DNA of 7,510 bases from contig JAFKFF010000067.1 in assembly GCA_017307315.1 (NCBI GenBank), positions 1,165-8,674 of the forward strand, written 5' to 3'. Origin of the DNA: Alphaproteobacteria bacterium. GTDB taxonomy: Bacteria > Pseudomonadota > Alphaproteobacteria > Micropepsales > Micropepsaceae. Shown piece by piece: positions 1 to 6,979 of the stretch; the stretch's first letter is position 1; each line of letters opens with the position of its first letter. Under the pieces are notes generated by a model. The model saw nothing but the letters and a program-made list of their open reading frames with translations, ran no database searches and was not told the origin of the DNA. The position numbers and the translations under genes are program-made.

Positions 1-399
1 GCGGCCTTGAAAGCCGATCCTAAGGCGGTCGCCCGGTTGGAGGGGGGGATCGTGGATTGTCCCAACTGCCAGCTTCAGGGCGCCAATTTGTTCAACACTT
101 GCGTCAAGGCCAAGGACCTGCGCGGTGCCAATTTCGAAGGCGCCAACGCGACCTTGATGTGCATGTCCTTCGCCGATTTTCGCGGCGCCAATTTCCGCGG
201 CACCATCCTGGACGCGGCCAACATGGCCAGCGCCAAGCTCGACGGCGCCGACATGACCGGCGCGCGCACCCGCATAACGTCTTTCCTGGGCACGGACCTC
301 ACGCATGTGAAGGGCCTGACCCAATCGCAGCTGGACGCAGCCTGCGGCGACGCCAAGACAAAGGTCCCCGCCGGCATGAAGGTCCATTTCTGCAGCTGA
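1..399 (+). CDS. pentapeptide-repeat protein, 5'-truncated by the window edge
   Basis: The frame is open to the first base, so the start and any signal peptide lie outside the window. A TTG at 7-9 has no visible upstream context and is probably internal. The visible part, about 132 residues, carries A(N/D)(L/F)xx-type repeats such as GANL, GANF, GANF, KLDGAD and TGA, which in this family fold as a right-handed quadrilateral beta-helix. Counting from the TTG codon, cysteines fall at 18, 21 (a CPNC pair), 32, 52, 113 and 129. The tail runs GLTQSQLDAACGDAKTK and then a near-terminal Cys. As I recall, this tail and a similar cysteine pattern recur in exported alphaproteobacterial pentapeptide proteins, so a periplasmic, disulfide-bonded protein is plausible (inference). 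The molecular function is unknown. It is the only gene on the + strand here and converges on gcvPB. Confidence 0.85.
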   Translation, partial: AALKADPKAVARLEGGIVDCPNCQLQGANLFNTCVKAKDLRGANFEGANATLMCMSFADFRGANFRGTILDAANMASAKLDGADMTGARTRITSFLGTDLTHVKGLTQSQLDAACGDAKTKVPAGMKVHFCS

Positions 400-428
400 A
401 TTTTTTTGACCTCTCCCTAGCGACTTGA

Positions 429-457
429 CCCCGCCCCTCACCCGGGCGGGGTTTTTC
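429..457 (+). terminator. intrinsic terminator after the pentapeptide gene
   Basis: A perfect 8-bp GC stem, CCCCGCCC (429-436) with GGGCGGGG (444-451), closes a 7-base loop and is followed at once by TTTTTC. It lies 30 bases after the pentapeptide stop codon. On the minus strand the same stem is followed by TCAAGTCGC, without a U-run, so it looks like a terminator mainly for the + strand gene. It may still end or stabilise the gcv mRNA, which finishes coding 11 bases away. Confidence 0.85.
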
Positions 458-461
458 TTCG

Positions 462-2030
462 CTATTCCGCCGCCTGGGGCAGCGGATCGGGCTTCCAGCG
501 CAGCACGGGCTTTCGCGCCGCGCCGGTTTCGTCCAGCCGGCGGCGCGGGGCATAGCGCGGCGCGCCTTCGAACCGCTCGCGCCTCCCCGCCTTGGCCTCC
601 TCCGCCAAGCCGCGCAGCACGGCGATGAAACGGTCCAGCGATTCCTTGGATTCGGATTCGGTCGGCTCGATCAGCATCGCGCCATGCACCACCAGGGGGA
701 AGTACATGGTCATCGGGTGATAGCCTTCGTCGATCATCGCCTTGGCGAAATCCAGCGTGGTGACGCCCGTGCCTTCCAGGAAGCTGTCGTCGAACAGGGC
801 CTCGTGCATGCAGGGACCATCGCCGAACGGCGCGCTCATGATGTCCTTGAGCGAGGCCAGGATATAATTGGCCGAGAGGACCGCATCCTCGCTCGCCTGG
901 CGCACGCCGTCGCGGCCATGGGACAGCATGTAGCTGAGGGCGCGCACGAACATGCCCATCTGGCCATGGAAGGCGCTCATCCGGCCGAACGGCCTGGCGC
1001 CGGCCGGCAGTTGATCGCGATCCTCGACCAGGCGGAAACCGTCCTTGTCCGCCACCAGGAGCGGCAGAGGCGCGTAAGCCGCCAGGCGGTCCGACAGCAC
1101 CACCGGCCCCGCGCCCGGACCACCGCCGCCATGCGGCGTGGAAAAGGTCTTGTGCAGATTGATATGCATGGCGTCGATGCCCAGGTCCCCCGGCCGCACC
1201 CGGCCCGCGATGGCGTTGAAGTTGGCGCCGTCACAATAGAAATAGGCGCCCACCTCATGCACCGCCTTGGCGATGGCGATGACCTCGCCTTCGAACAAGC
1301 CGCAGGTGTTGGGATTGGTGAGCATGATGGCGGCCACATCCGGACCCAGCTTGGCCTTCAGCGCGGCGGCATCGACCCTGCCGTCGGGCTTGGCCGGCAC
1401 TTCGTCGACGCTGAAACCCGCAAAGGCCGCCGTGGCCGGGTTGGTGCCATGCGCCGATTCCGGCACCAGGATGCGCGGACGCTTTTCGCCCCGGGCTTCG
1501 ACCGCGGCGCGGATCGCCAGCAGCCCGCACAATTCGCCATGCGCGCCGGCCTTGGGCGACATCGCCACGGCGGGCATGCCGGTGAGCGTGGTCAGCCATG
1601 TCATCAAATCGGAAATCAGCGTCAGCGCGCCTTGCGTCGCCGCGCGCGGCGCCAAAGGATGCAGGTCGCCGAAGCCGGGCAACCGCGCCATTTTCTCGTT
1701 CAGGCGCGGATTGTGCTTCATGGTGCAGGAGCCCAGCGGATAGAGCCCGGCATCGATGGCGTAATTCTGCCGCGACAGCCGTACATAATGACGGATCACT
1801 TCCGGCTCGCTGAGGCCGGGAAGCCCCACCGGCCCTTTCCGGCGAAGCCCGCCCAGACGCGTGTCGTCCACCGTCACGTCGGGAAAATCGACCCCGGTCA
1901 CGCCATCGCGCCCGATCTCGAAAATCAGCCGCGCTTCCAGGTCCAGGCCCCGGTCGCCGGAGATGGTGGGAATGTCGTTATCCTGGGCGATGCCCGGCTG
2001 CGAGGGGCGCCCTTGATTGTTCATGCTCAT
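462..2030 (-). CDS. gcvPB: glycine dehydrogenase (decarboxylating) subunit 2, P-protein beta part
   Basis: This 522-residue protein is the PLP-binding half of the split P-protein, which decarboxylates glycine and passes the aminomethyl group to the lipoyl arm of GcvH. The PLP lysine is K294 in [20 protein letters not shown]. Other family landmarks are [13 protein letters not shown] (97-109), [14 protein letters not shown] (189-202), [10 protein letters not shown] (238-247), YCDGANFNA (265-273) and the C-terminal [20 protein letters not shown] (440-459). Length is normal for a bacterial GcvPB, with a basic and proline-rich tail (about 485-522) that I recall from alphaproteobacterial homologues. 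The start ATG overlaps the gcvPA stop as ATGA (2027-2030), which favours translational coupling and equal output of the two subunits. A second in-frame ATG two codons downstream cannot be excluded as the start. The ORF is intact, so the P-protein is split here rather than fused as in E. coli. Confidence 0.97.
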   Translation of the reverse strand: MSMNNQGRPSQPGIAQDNDIPTISGDRGLDLEARLIFEIGRDGVTGVDFPDVTVDDTRLGGLRRKGPVGLPGLSEPEVIRHYVRLSRQNYAIDAGLYPLGSCTMKHNPRLNEKMARLPGFGDLHPLAPRAATQGALTLISDLMTWLTTLTGMPAVAMSPKAGAHGELCGLLAIRAAVEARGEKRPRILVPESAHGTNPATAAFAGFSVDEVPAKPDGRVDAAALKAKLGPDVAAIMLTNPNTCGLFEGEVIAIAKAVHEVGAYFYCDGANFNAIAGRVRPGDLGIDAMHINLHKTFSTPHGGGGPGAGPVVLSDRLAAYAPLPLLVADKDGFRLVEDRDQLPAGARPFGRMSAFHGQMGMFVRALSYMLSHGRDGVRQASEDAVLSANYILASLKDIMSAPFGDGPCMHEALFDDSFLEGTGVTTLDFAKAMIDEGYHPMTMYFPLVVHGAMLIEPTESESKESLDRFIAVLRGLAEEAKAGRRERFEGAPRYAPRRRLDETGAARKPVLRWKPDPLPQAAE

Positions 2031-3373
2031 CTCAGAACCTCCGTCAGCGCCGTCTCGAACGCCGCGAAATCTTCGTCCGTGTTGATCTCGGTCGCCGCCA
2101 CGATCAGAAGATCGCGGGCGGCGGGCTCGTGTGGCAGCAGGCGCGACGCCGGAACCCCGCCCAAGACGCCCTTGGTCGCCAGCGCATCCACCACCGGCGC
2201 CGCCGCCTTGGGCAGCTTGAGCGTGAATTCGTTGAAGAAGGCGGGCGTCACCAGATCCACGCCGGGAACGCGCGCCAGCCGGTCAGCCAGCTGACTGGCG
2301 CGGGCATGGTTCTGCCGCGCCAGGCGCGCCAGCCCTTCCTCCCCCAAGAGCGAGAGATGAATGGTGAAGGCCAGCGCGCAGAGGCCGGAATTGGTGCAGA
2401 TGTTGCTGGTCGCCTTTTCGCGGCGGATATGCTGCTCGCGGGTGGAAAGCGTCAGCACGAAGCCGCGCTTGCCGCTGGCATCCACCGTCTCGCCGCAGAG
2501 CCGGCCCGGCATCTGGCGCAGGAATTTCTCGCGCGCCGCGAACAGGCCGACATAGGGGCCGCCGAAGTTCAGGCCATTGCCGATCGACTGGCCCTCACAG
2601 GCGACGATATCGGCGCCCTGCGCGCCCGGCGATTCCAGCAGGCCCAGCGACACCGCTTCCGTCACCACCGCGATCAAGAGCGCGCCCTTGGCATGCGCCG
2701 CTTCCGCGATGGGACGCAAATTGCGGATCAGCCCGAACACGTCCGGGCTCTGCACCACCACGCAGGCGGTGTCGCCGTCGATCAGGGCTGCGATGTCTTC
2801 CGCCCTGCCGGGAGCGACCGGTGCGCGGGCCACGACGCCCGACAAGCCGGCCACCGTCTCCACCGTCTCGGCGTAATGGGGATGAAGCCCGCCGGACAGG
2901 ATCGCCTTGGGCCGCCGCGTCAGGCGCTGCGCCATCAGAACGGCTTCGGCGGTGGCGGTCGAGCCGTCATAGAGCGAGGCGTTCGCCACCTCCATCCCCG
3001 TCAGGAGCGCCACCTGGGTCTGGAATTCGAACAGCACCTGCAGGGTGCCCTGCGCGATCTCCGGCTGATAGGGCGTGTAGGCGGTGAGGAATTCGGAGCG
3101 CTGGATCAGGTGATACACCGCGCTCGGCACGTGATGCTTGTAGGCTCCCGCCCCGCAAAAGGACGGTACCGACCCCGCCGCCACATTGCGCGCCGCCAGC
3201 CGGGACAGGATGCGTTCGACCTCGATCTCGCCCTTGGTTTCGGAAAGATCGAACGCCGACACCGGCACCACGGCTTCGCGCGGCACGTCGCGGAACAGGG
3301 CGTCGATATCCGGCGCGCCGATCTTGGCCAGCATGGCGCGGCGGTCGTCGGGCGTGAGCGGCAGGTAACGCAT
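2027..3373 (-). CDS. gcvPA: glycine dehydrogenase (decarboxylating) subunit 1, P-protein alpha part
   Basis: This 448-residue protein is the N-terminal-half homologue of P-protein. In split systems it pairs with GcvPB to form the active alpha2beta2 glycine decarboxylase. Visible landmarks are [12 protein letters not shown] (72-83), [13 protein letters not shown] (98-109), [10 protein letters not shown] (131-140), [19 protein letters not shown] (258-277) and [13 protein letters not shown] (312-324). It does not carry the PLP lysine motif, which sits in GcvPB, as expected. The length is close to the usual ~450 residues and the N-terminus MRYLPLT matches the family start. The ATG follows the gcvH stop by 3 bases. 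An AAAGG inside the last codons of gcvH, about 10 bases upstream, can serve as its ribosome-binding site. The 3' end overlaps the gcvPB start by 4 bases. Confidence 0.97.
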   Translation of the reverse strand: MRYLPLTPDDRRAMLAKIGAPDIDALFRDVPREAVVPVSAFDLSETKGEIEVERILSRLAARNVAAGSVPSFCGAGAYKHHVPSAVYHLIQRSEFLTAYTPYQPEIAQGTLQVLFEFQTQVALLTGMEVANASLYDGSTATAEAVLMAQRLTRRPKAILSGGLHPHYAETVETVAGLSGVVARAPVAPGRAEDIAALIDGDTACVVVQSPDVFGLIRNLRPIAEAAHAKGALLIAVVTEAVSLGLLESPGAQGADIVACEGQSIGNGLNFGGPYVGLFAAREKFLRQMPGRLCGETVDASGKRGFVLTLSTREQHIRREKATSNICTNSGLCALAFTIHLSLLGEEGLARLARQNHARASQLADRLARVPGVDLVTPAFFNEFTLKLPKAAAPVVDALATKGVLGGVPASRLLPHEPAARDLLIVAATEINTDEDFAAFETALTEVLR

Positions 3374-3376
3374 ATC

Positions 3377-3751
3377 TCAAAGACCTTTCACGAATTCCTG
3401 ATAGGCGGCGGCATCCATCAGCTTGGCGAACTCGGCCTTGTCGGCGAGCTTCAGCTTGAAGAACCAGCCAGCGCCTTCCGGGTCTTCATTCACCTTGGCC
3501 GGCTCGGCCTCCAGCGCGCCGTTCGCGGCGGTGACTTCGCCGCCCACCGGAGCATAGACTTCGCTCGCCGCCTTGACGCTTTCCACCACCGCGGCTTCGG
3601 CGCCGGCCCCGACTTTCCGGCCGGCCTGCGGCAATTCCACGAACACGACATCGCCCAATTGCTCGGCGGCATGGCGGGTGATGCCCACCGTGGCCTCGTC
3701 GCCCTCCAGCCGCACCCATTCATGCTGATCGGTGAAACGCACTTCACTCAT
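3377..3751 (-). CDS. gcvH: glycine cleavage system H protein
   Basis: This 124-residue lipoyl carrier shuttles the aminomethyl group from P-protein to T-protein and is then reoxidised by L-protein. The lipoylated lysine is K60 in [20 protein letters not shown]-terminal family features are FTDQHEWVR (6-14) and [20 protein letters not shown] (22-41). The C-terminal part has [14 protein letters not shown] (89-102). The length is typical. It starts 14 bases after the gcvT stop with its own strong Shine-Dalgarno. That may let this carrier be made in excess over the enzymes, which fits its substrate-like role (inference). Lipoylation would need LipA/LipB or LplA, which are not in this window. Confidence 0.97.
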   Translation of the reverse strand: MSEVRFTDQHEWVRLEGDEATVGITRHAAEQLGDVVFVELPQAGRKVGAGAEAAVVESVKAASEVYAPVGGEVTAANGALEAEPAKVNEDPEGAGWFFKLKLADKAEFAKLMDAAAYQEFVKGL

Positions 3752-3758
3752 GGCCCAA

Positions 3759-3764
3759 CTCCTT
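3759..3764 (-). promoter_or_regulatory. Shine-Dalgarno of gcvH
   Basis: AAGGAG on the minus strand lies 7 bases before the gcvH ATG, inside the 14-base gcvT-gcvH gap. It is the strongest ribosome-binding site in the operon and contrasts with the poor site of gcvT. Confidence 0.85.
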
Positions 3765-3765
3765 C

Positions 3766-4890
3766 TTATTTCTTCGCCCGCTTATAGCGGTTCGGAACGA
3801 ACGGCATCGCCACCACTTCGGCGCCCAGCGCCTTGCCCCGCACCAGGAGATCGAGCTTGGTGCCGTTGGCAGCGAAAGCGCTTTCGACATAGCCCATCGC
3901 CAGCGGCGCGTTCAGGCTGGGGCCGAAACCGCCGGAGGTGACGCGCCCGATGACGCGCCCCGTCTTGTCGGCGATCTCCGTGCCTTCGCGCGCCGGCGCG
4001 CGGCCTTCAGGCCGCAGCCCAACGCGCTTCTTGCCGGCGCCGTCCGCCAGGTGACCGGAAATGCGATCGGCGCCGGGATAATCGCGCGCTTCCTTGCGGC
4101 GCTTGCCCAGCGACCAGACCAGATTGGCTTCCACCGGATCGGTGCTTTCGTCCATGTCATGGCCGTACAGGCAAAGCCCCGCCTCCAGCCGCAAACTGTC
4201 GCGCGCGCCCAGCCCGATCGGCAAGACGTCCGGCTCGGCCAGAAGCGCGCGGGCGACGCGCTCGGCATCCTTGCCGTCGATGGAGATCTCGAACCCATCC
4301 TCGCCGGTATAACCGGTGCGGCTGACGATGGCGGGGACACCCGCCACGGCGATCCGCCGCGCCTGCATGAAGGTCATCTGCGACACGCCGGGGGCGTGGC
4401 GCTCCAGCGCGTCGGCGGCCAGCGGCCCCTGCAACGCCAGCAAGGCCCGTTCCGGCGCGGGCTTCAGGTCCGCTTTTCCTTTCAGCCTTTCACCCATATA
4501 GGCGAAATCCGCGTCTTTCATCGCGGCATTGACCACTAGATAGAGCGCGGCCTCGCCGGCCAGCCGGGTGGTCATGAAATCGTCCTTGATCCCACCTTCG
4601 TCGTTCAGCAGCAGGCCGTAGCGCTGCATGCCTTCAGGGATGCCCTGGATGTCGGCGGGCGTGACCTGTTCCAGCACCCGCGCGGGATCGGCGCCGCTAA
4701 GAAACGCCTGTCCCATATGCGAGACATCGAACAGGCCGGCTTTTTCGCGCGTATGCAGATGCTCTTTCAGGATGCCGGCCGGATACTGGACCGGCATGGC
4801 ATAGCCCGCGAAAGGCACCATCTTGCCGCCCAACTCCAGATGGAGCGCATGCAGCGGCGTCTGTTTCAGCGTGTCATTCGTATCCGTCAT
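3766..4890 (-). CDS. gcvT: glycine cleavage system T protein (aminomethyltransferase)
   Basis: This protein transfers the methylene group from aminomethyl-lipoyl-GcvH to tetrahydrofolate, releasing ammonia and 5,10-methylene-THF. From the chosen start it is 374 residues, normal for the family. Landmarks are TPLHALH (11-17), [14 protein letters not shown] (24-37), GLFDVSHMG (52-60), the acidic pair D103-D104 in GGIKDDF that corresponds to the conserved catalytic-region aspartates, LALQGP (151-156), [13 protein letters not shown] (190-202) and [20 protein letters not shown] (226-245). The frame stays open upstream to an ATG at 5013, but those extra 41 codons run through riboswitch aptamer 2 and show no protein homology, so the ATG at 4890 (MTDTNDTLK) is preferred. 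The upstream context, GGGACCTG then ATG, is a weak Shine-Dalgarno and is the likely target of riboswitch control. This is the first gene of the gcv operon. Confidence 0.96.
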   Translation of the reverse strand: MTDTNDTLKQTPLHALHLELGGKMVPFAGYAMPVQYPAGILKEHLHTREKAGLFDVSHMGQAFLSGADPARVLEQVTPADIQGIPEGMQRYGLLLNDEGGIKDDFMTTRLAGEAALYLVVNAAMKDADFAYMGERLKGKADLKPAPERALLALQGPLAADALERHAPGVSQMTFMQARRIAVAGVPAIVSRTGYTGEDGFEISIDGKDAERVARALLAEPDVLPIGLGARDSLRLEAGLCLYGHDMDESTDPVEANLVWSLGKRRKEARDYPGADRISGHLADGAGKKRVGLRPEGRAPAREGTEIADKTGRVIGRVTSGGFGPSLNAPLAMGYVESAFAANGTKLDLLVRGKALGAEVVAMPFVPNRYKRAKK

Positions 4891-4958
4891 CAGGTCCCGA
4901 GAATGGATTCCGCATCCGCCAATGACGGCGGCATGGGACCCCTCTGTCATGGGACCTG
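4891..4958 (-). promoter_or_regulatory. probable expression platform of the glycine riboswitch (translational)
   Basis: GGGACCTG (minus strand 4898-4891) ends directly against the gcvT ATG and contains the only Shine-Dalgarno-like bases (GGGA/GGA). It is perfectly complementary over 8 bases to CAGGTCCC (4958-4951), the 3' conserved strand of aptamer 2. A second segment, GGTCCC (4940-4935), can pair with GGGACC as well. Between them lies a CCGCC/GGCGG hairpin (4931-4927 with 4920-4916). No U-run follows, so control by translation start is more likely than by transcription termination. When glycine holds CAGG in the aptamer, the start site would be released from that pairing. The complementarity is seen directly; the switching model is inference. 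Confidence 0.65.
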
Positions 4959-5034
4959 AGAGATTTCCCCCGCCAGGACCTGGCAGGATTACCCCTTCGG
5001 TGGGCGCGAGCATTCCCGCGCCGCTTTCCAGAAG
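4941..5034 (-). promoter_or_regulatory. glycine aptamer 2
   Basis: P1 is CTTCTG (5034-5029) with CAGAGG (4946-4941), five Watson-Crick pairs and one G-U. Inside are a GGCGCG/CGCGCC hairpin (5022-5017 with 5008-5003), the core CACCGAAGGGG, a GCCAG/CTGGC hairpin and TCTCTCAGG. After CAGG this aptamer reads TCCCATGACAGAGG rather than CAAAAGGA as in aptamer 1. That difference creates the segment complementary to the gcvT start. Confidence 0.9.
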
Positions 5035-5044
5035 TTCATCGCCT

Positions 5045-5120
5045 GCGCGGTCCTTTTGCCTGAGAGTTTCCGGGGTGGTTGCTCCTTCGGCGCCTCCATC
5101 GAAAGAGGTCTCTCCCGCGC
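5045..5120 (-). promoter_or_regulatory. glycine aptamer 1
   Basis: The P1 stem is GCGCGG (5120-5115) with CCGCGC (5050-5045). It encloses GGAGAGA, GCGCCGAAGGAGCAA (5093-5079) and CTCTCAGGCAAAAGGA, all matching the aptamer consensus. The sequence CCCGCGCGGG at the 5' side of P1 could form a small competing hairpin. Confidence 0.92.
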
Positions 5121-5178
5121 GGGATCATGTGTTGGCCGGGAACACGACGCCTCACGGCGGGCCCTCCCGTCGGAACCC

Positions 5179-5206
5179 ATCATAGAGGGGGCGGGGTGGC
5201 AGTCAA
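5179..5206 (-). promoter_or_regulatory. sigma70-like promoter of the gcv operon
   Basis: TTGACT (5206-5201) and TATGAT (5184-5179) each match the -35 and -10 consensus at 5 of 6 positions, with a 16-base spacer. Transcription would start near 5172, about 50 bases before aptamer 1 and about 30 bases after the argS stop. This gives the riboswitch operon its own promoter rather than depending on argS read-through. Within the leader, CGACG (5172-5168) can pair with CGTCG (5149-5145). Confidence 0.7.
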
Positions 5207-5233
5207 ACCAAAGCGCCAAGCCCCCGGAGTTAC

Positions 5234-6979
5234 TCACATTCTTTCGGGAACCGCGATGCCCAGAATCCCCAGGGTCGCGGTCATGACCTCCAGCACCCGG
5301 GCGCAGAGGCCGAGCCGGCTGGCCCGCAGGTTTCCGTCCGATTCGGAGAGGATGTGGTGGGCGGCATAAAAGCGGCTGAAATTCTGGGCCAGGGTGAAGG
5401 CGTAATCGCACAGGATGTTGGGCGCGCGCTTCTGTTCCGCCGCCGCCATCGCATCGCCCAGCGACAGAAGCTGGAGCGCCAGCGCCCGCTCTTCCGGCGA
5501 ATGGACGCCCGGGGTACCGGGCGCGTGCCCCTCGCCTTGCGCTTTGCGCAGGATCGACTGGATGCGCACCGCCGCATATTGCAGATAGGGTCCGGTCTTG
5601 CCTTCGAATTTCGAGAACCGTTCCAAGTCGAAAATGTAATCGGTGGTACGGTGATTGGAGAGGTCGGCGAATTTGATGGTGGCGATGGCGATCTGCCGGG
5701 CGATGGCTTCCCGCTCTTCGGGCGAATAGTCGGCGCCCAGCCCCTGCTCCGCCAACCGCGACTTGGCTTCCACCACCGCCATGGCGATGAGGTCGTAAAG
5801 CTTCATCACCCCGCCGGCGCGGGTCTTGAACGGCTTGCCGTCCGGCCCGTTGATGGTGCCGAAGCCCGCATGTTCCAGCTGCGCCCTGCCGGCAAGCCCC
5901 GTTTTGCGCGCGGCGCGGAAGACCTGCTCGAAATGGCCATGCTGGCGATGATCCACAATGTAGAGAATCAGGCCGGGATCGAAATCGCGGACGCGCTCCA
6001 CCACCGTGGCCATGTCCGTGGTCCCATACAGAACGCCGCCATCCGACTTCACCAGCAGGAGCGGCGGCATGGGCTTCTTGTCGTCCGGCTCCGCCACCGG
6101 AAGCACCAATGCGCCCTCGTCCATTTGCGCGAAGCCGCGCGCCTTGAGGTCTTCCAGCATGGGCGCGATCAGGTCGTGAACGGTCGACTCTCCGTTCCAC
6201 AGATCGAACGTCACGCCCAGCGTGCCGGTTTCGCGCGCCAGCCCCACTTCCGAAACTTTCACGAAATGCCGCCACAATGCGCGATAGCCGGGCCGGCCGT
6301 CCTGCAATTGCTGGGTGGCGCGGCGGGCCGCTTCCAGGCGCTCCGGGTCGGCTTTGCAAGCGGCGGAGGCCGCCGGATACATCTCCTCCAGATCCTCCAT
6401 GGTGACCGGGGATTGCTCCGGGTACGGACCTTTGAAGGCGGCGTCGAAATAGATGGGCGCGATGCCCCGCACATCCACCTCGGAGATCAGCTGCCCCATC
6501 TGCAGGCCCCAATCGCCCAGATGGACATCGCCTATGACCTTCCAGCCATTGGCGCGAAACAGATGCTGCAGGCAATCGCCGATGATGGTGGAGCGCAGAT
6601 GCCCCACATGCAGGGGCTTGGCGACATTGTAACCGCCGAAATCGATCACCGCGGTCTTGCCGTTCGCTCCGGCCGCCTCTTGCGGCGCGGCGAGGCGCGC
6701 ATTCAGCGCCTGGTCCGTCAAATCGAGATTGATGAAGCCGGGGCCGGCGATCTCCACCTTGGCGAACCGCGCATCGGCCTTCAGCCTTGCCGCGATCCTT
6801 TCGGCGATGGCGCGGGGATTGGCCCTGGCGGCCTTGGCGGCGGAAAGCGCGCCATTGCATTGGAACTGGGCCAGGTCGGGGCGGTCGGAGGCCTGTACCA
6901 ACCCGAATCCGCGCTCCAATCCTTCGGCCGCGAAGGCATCGCCCGCGACGCGCGTCAATTCCTCGGCGAGGGACGTCAT
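5234..6979 (-). CDS. argS: arginyl-tRNA synthetase
   Basis: This 581-residue class I aminoacyl-tRNA synthetase charges tRNA-Arg with arginine in the cytoplasm. The N-terminal Add-1 domain, which recognises the tRNA elbow, spans about 1-90 and ends in VEIAGPGFINLDL. The catalytic Rossmann domain has the HIGH-type motif HVGH (124-127) within NVAKPLHVGHLRSTIIGD. HLGDWGLQMG (153-162) and LYGTTDMATV (317-326) follow. GKPFKTRAGG (381-390) occupies the KMSKS-loop region; most ArgRS lack a canonical KMSKS. The C-terminal DALR anticodon-binding domain begins near KTGPYLQYAAVRIQSILRKA (461-480). The length is normal for the bacterial enzyme. The start overlaps the lipoprotein stop as ATGA (6976-6979), with no clear Shine-Dalgarno of its own, so it is probably co-transcribed and coupled. 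No convincing terminator follows its stop before the gcv promoter. Confidence 0.98.
   Translation of the reverse strand: MTSLAEELTRVAGDAFAAEGLERGFGLVQASDRPDLAQFQCNGALSAAKAARANPRAIAERIAARLKADARFAKVEIAGPGFINLDLTDQALNARLAAPQEAAGANGKTAVIDFGGYNVAKPLHVGHLRSTIIGDCLQHLFRANGWKVIGDVHLGDWGLQMGQLISEVDVRGIAPIYFDAAFKGPYPEQSPVTMEDLEEMYPAASAACKADPERLEAARRATQQLQDGRPGYRALWRHFVKVSEVGLARETGTLGVTFDLWNGESTVHDLIAPMLEDLKARGFAQMDEGALVLPVAEPDDKKPMPPLLLVKSDGGVLYGTTDMATVVERVRDFDPGLILYIVDHRQHGHFEQVFRAARKTGLAGRAQLEHAGFGTINGPDGKPFKTRAGGVMKLYDLIAMAVVEAKSRLAEQGLGADYSPEEREAIARQIAIATIKFADLSNHRTTDYIFDLERFSKFEGKTGPYLQYAAVRIQSILRKAQGEGHAPGTPGVHSPEERALALQLLSLGDAMAAAEQKRAPNILCDYAFTLAQNFSRFYAAHHILSESDGNLRASRLGLCARVLEVMTATLGILGIAVPERM

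Larger units (their letters stand above)
4941..5120 (-). promoter_or_regulatory. tandem (two-aptamer) glycine riboswitch
   Basis: Two glycine aptamers in series sit in the 5' leader of the gcv operon, with a 10-base linker (AGGCGATGAA, 5044-5035). Each has the conserved pair of elements known from Rfam gcvT RNAs: a GCGCCGAAGGAGCAA or CACCGAAGGGGTAATCC element, followed by an ACTCTCAGG or TCTCTCAGG element. The arrangement directly upstream of gcvTHP is classical, and glycine binding normally turns the operon on. The whole structured region lies between the promoter at about 5180 and the gcvT start. Confidence 0.95.

Noticed and set aside
388..407. T7 run right after the pentapeptide stop as a terminator
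   Set aside because: Only a weak CTGCAG/CAGCTG palindrome precedes it. The strong stem with a T-run at 429-456 is the better terminator.
684..2294. Long + strand open frame opposite gcvPB and the end of gcvPA
   Set aside because: It is exactly antisense to well-recognised P-protein genes. Its product is rich in R, H, Q and G and has no family motif, as expected for a shadow frame in high-GC DNA.
462..3373. P-protein broken into two pieces by mutation
   Set aside because: Both halves have proper starts, conserved domain boundaries and an ATGA junction. This is the known natural split GcvPA/GcvPB form.
3374..3376. Missing gene or frameshift between gcvH and gcvPA
   Set aside because: The 3-base gap is normal operon packing and both proteins are full length with intact ends.
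2129..3787. Long + strand open frame opposite gcvPA and gcvH
   Set aside because: It is antisense to two intact, conserved genes and has the same low-information composition, with no ribosome-binding site or domain.
4891..5013. N-terminal extension of GcvT to the ATG at 5013
   Set aside because: The extra 41 codons translate aptamer 2 and the platform. The family's usual N-terminus matches the ATG at 4890.
4989..6860. Second minus strand frame through argS and the riboswitch region
   Set aside because: It is an out-of-frame reading of argS that continues through the promoter and aptamer 1. The R/G/A-rich product has no motif.
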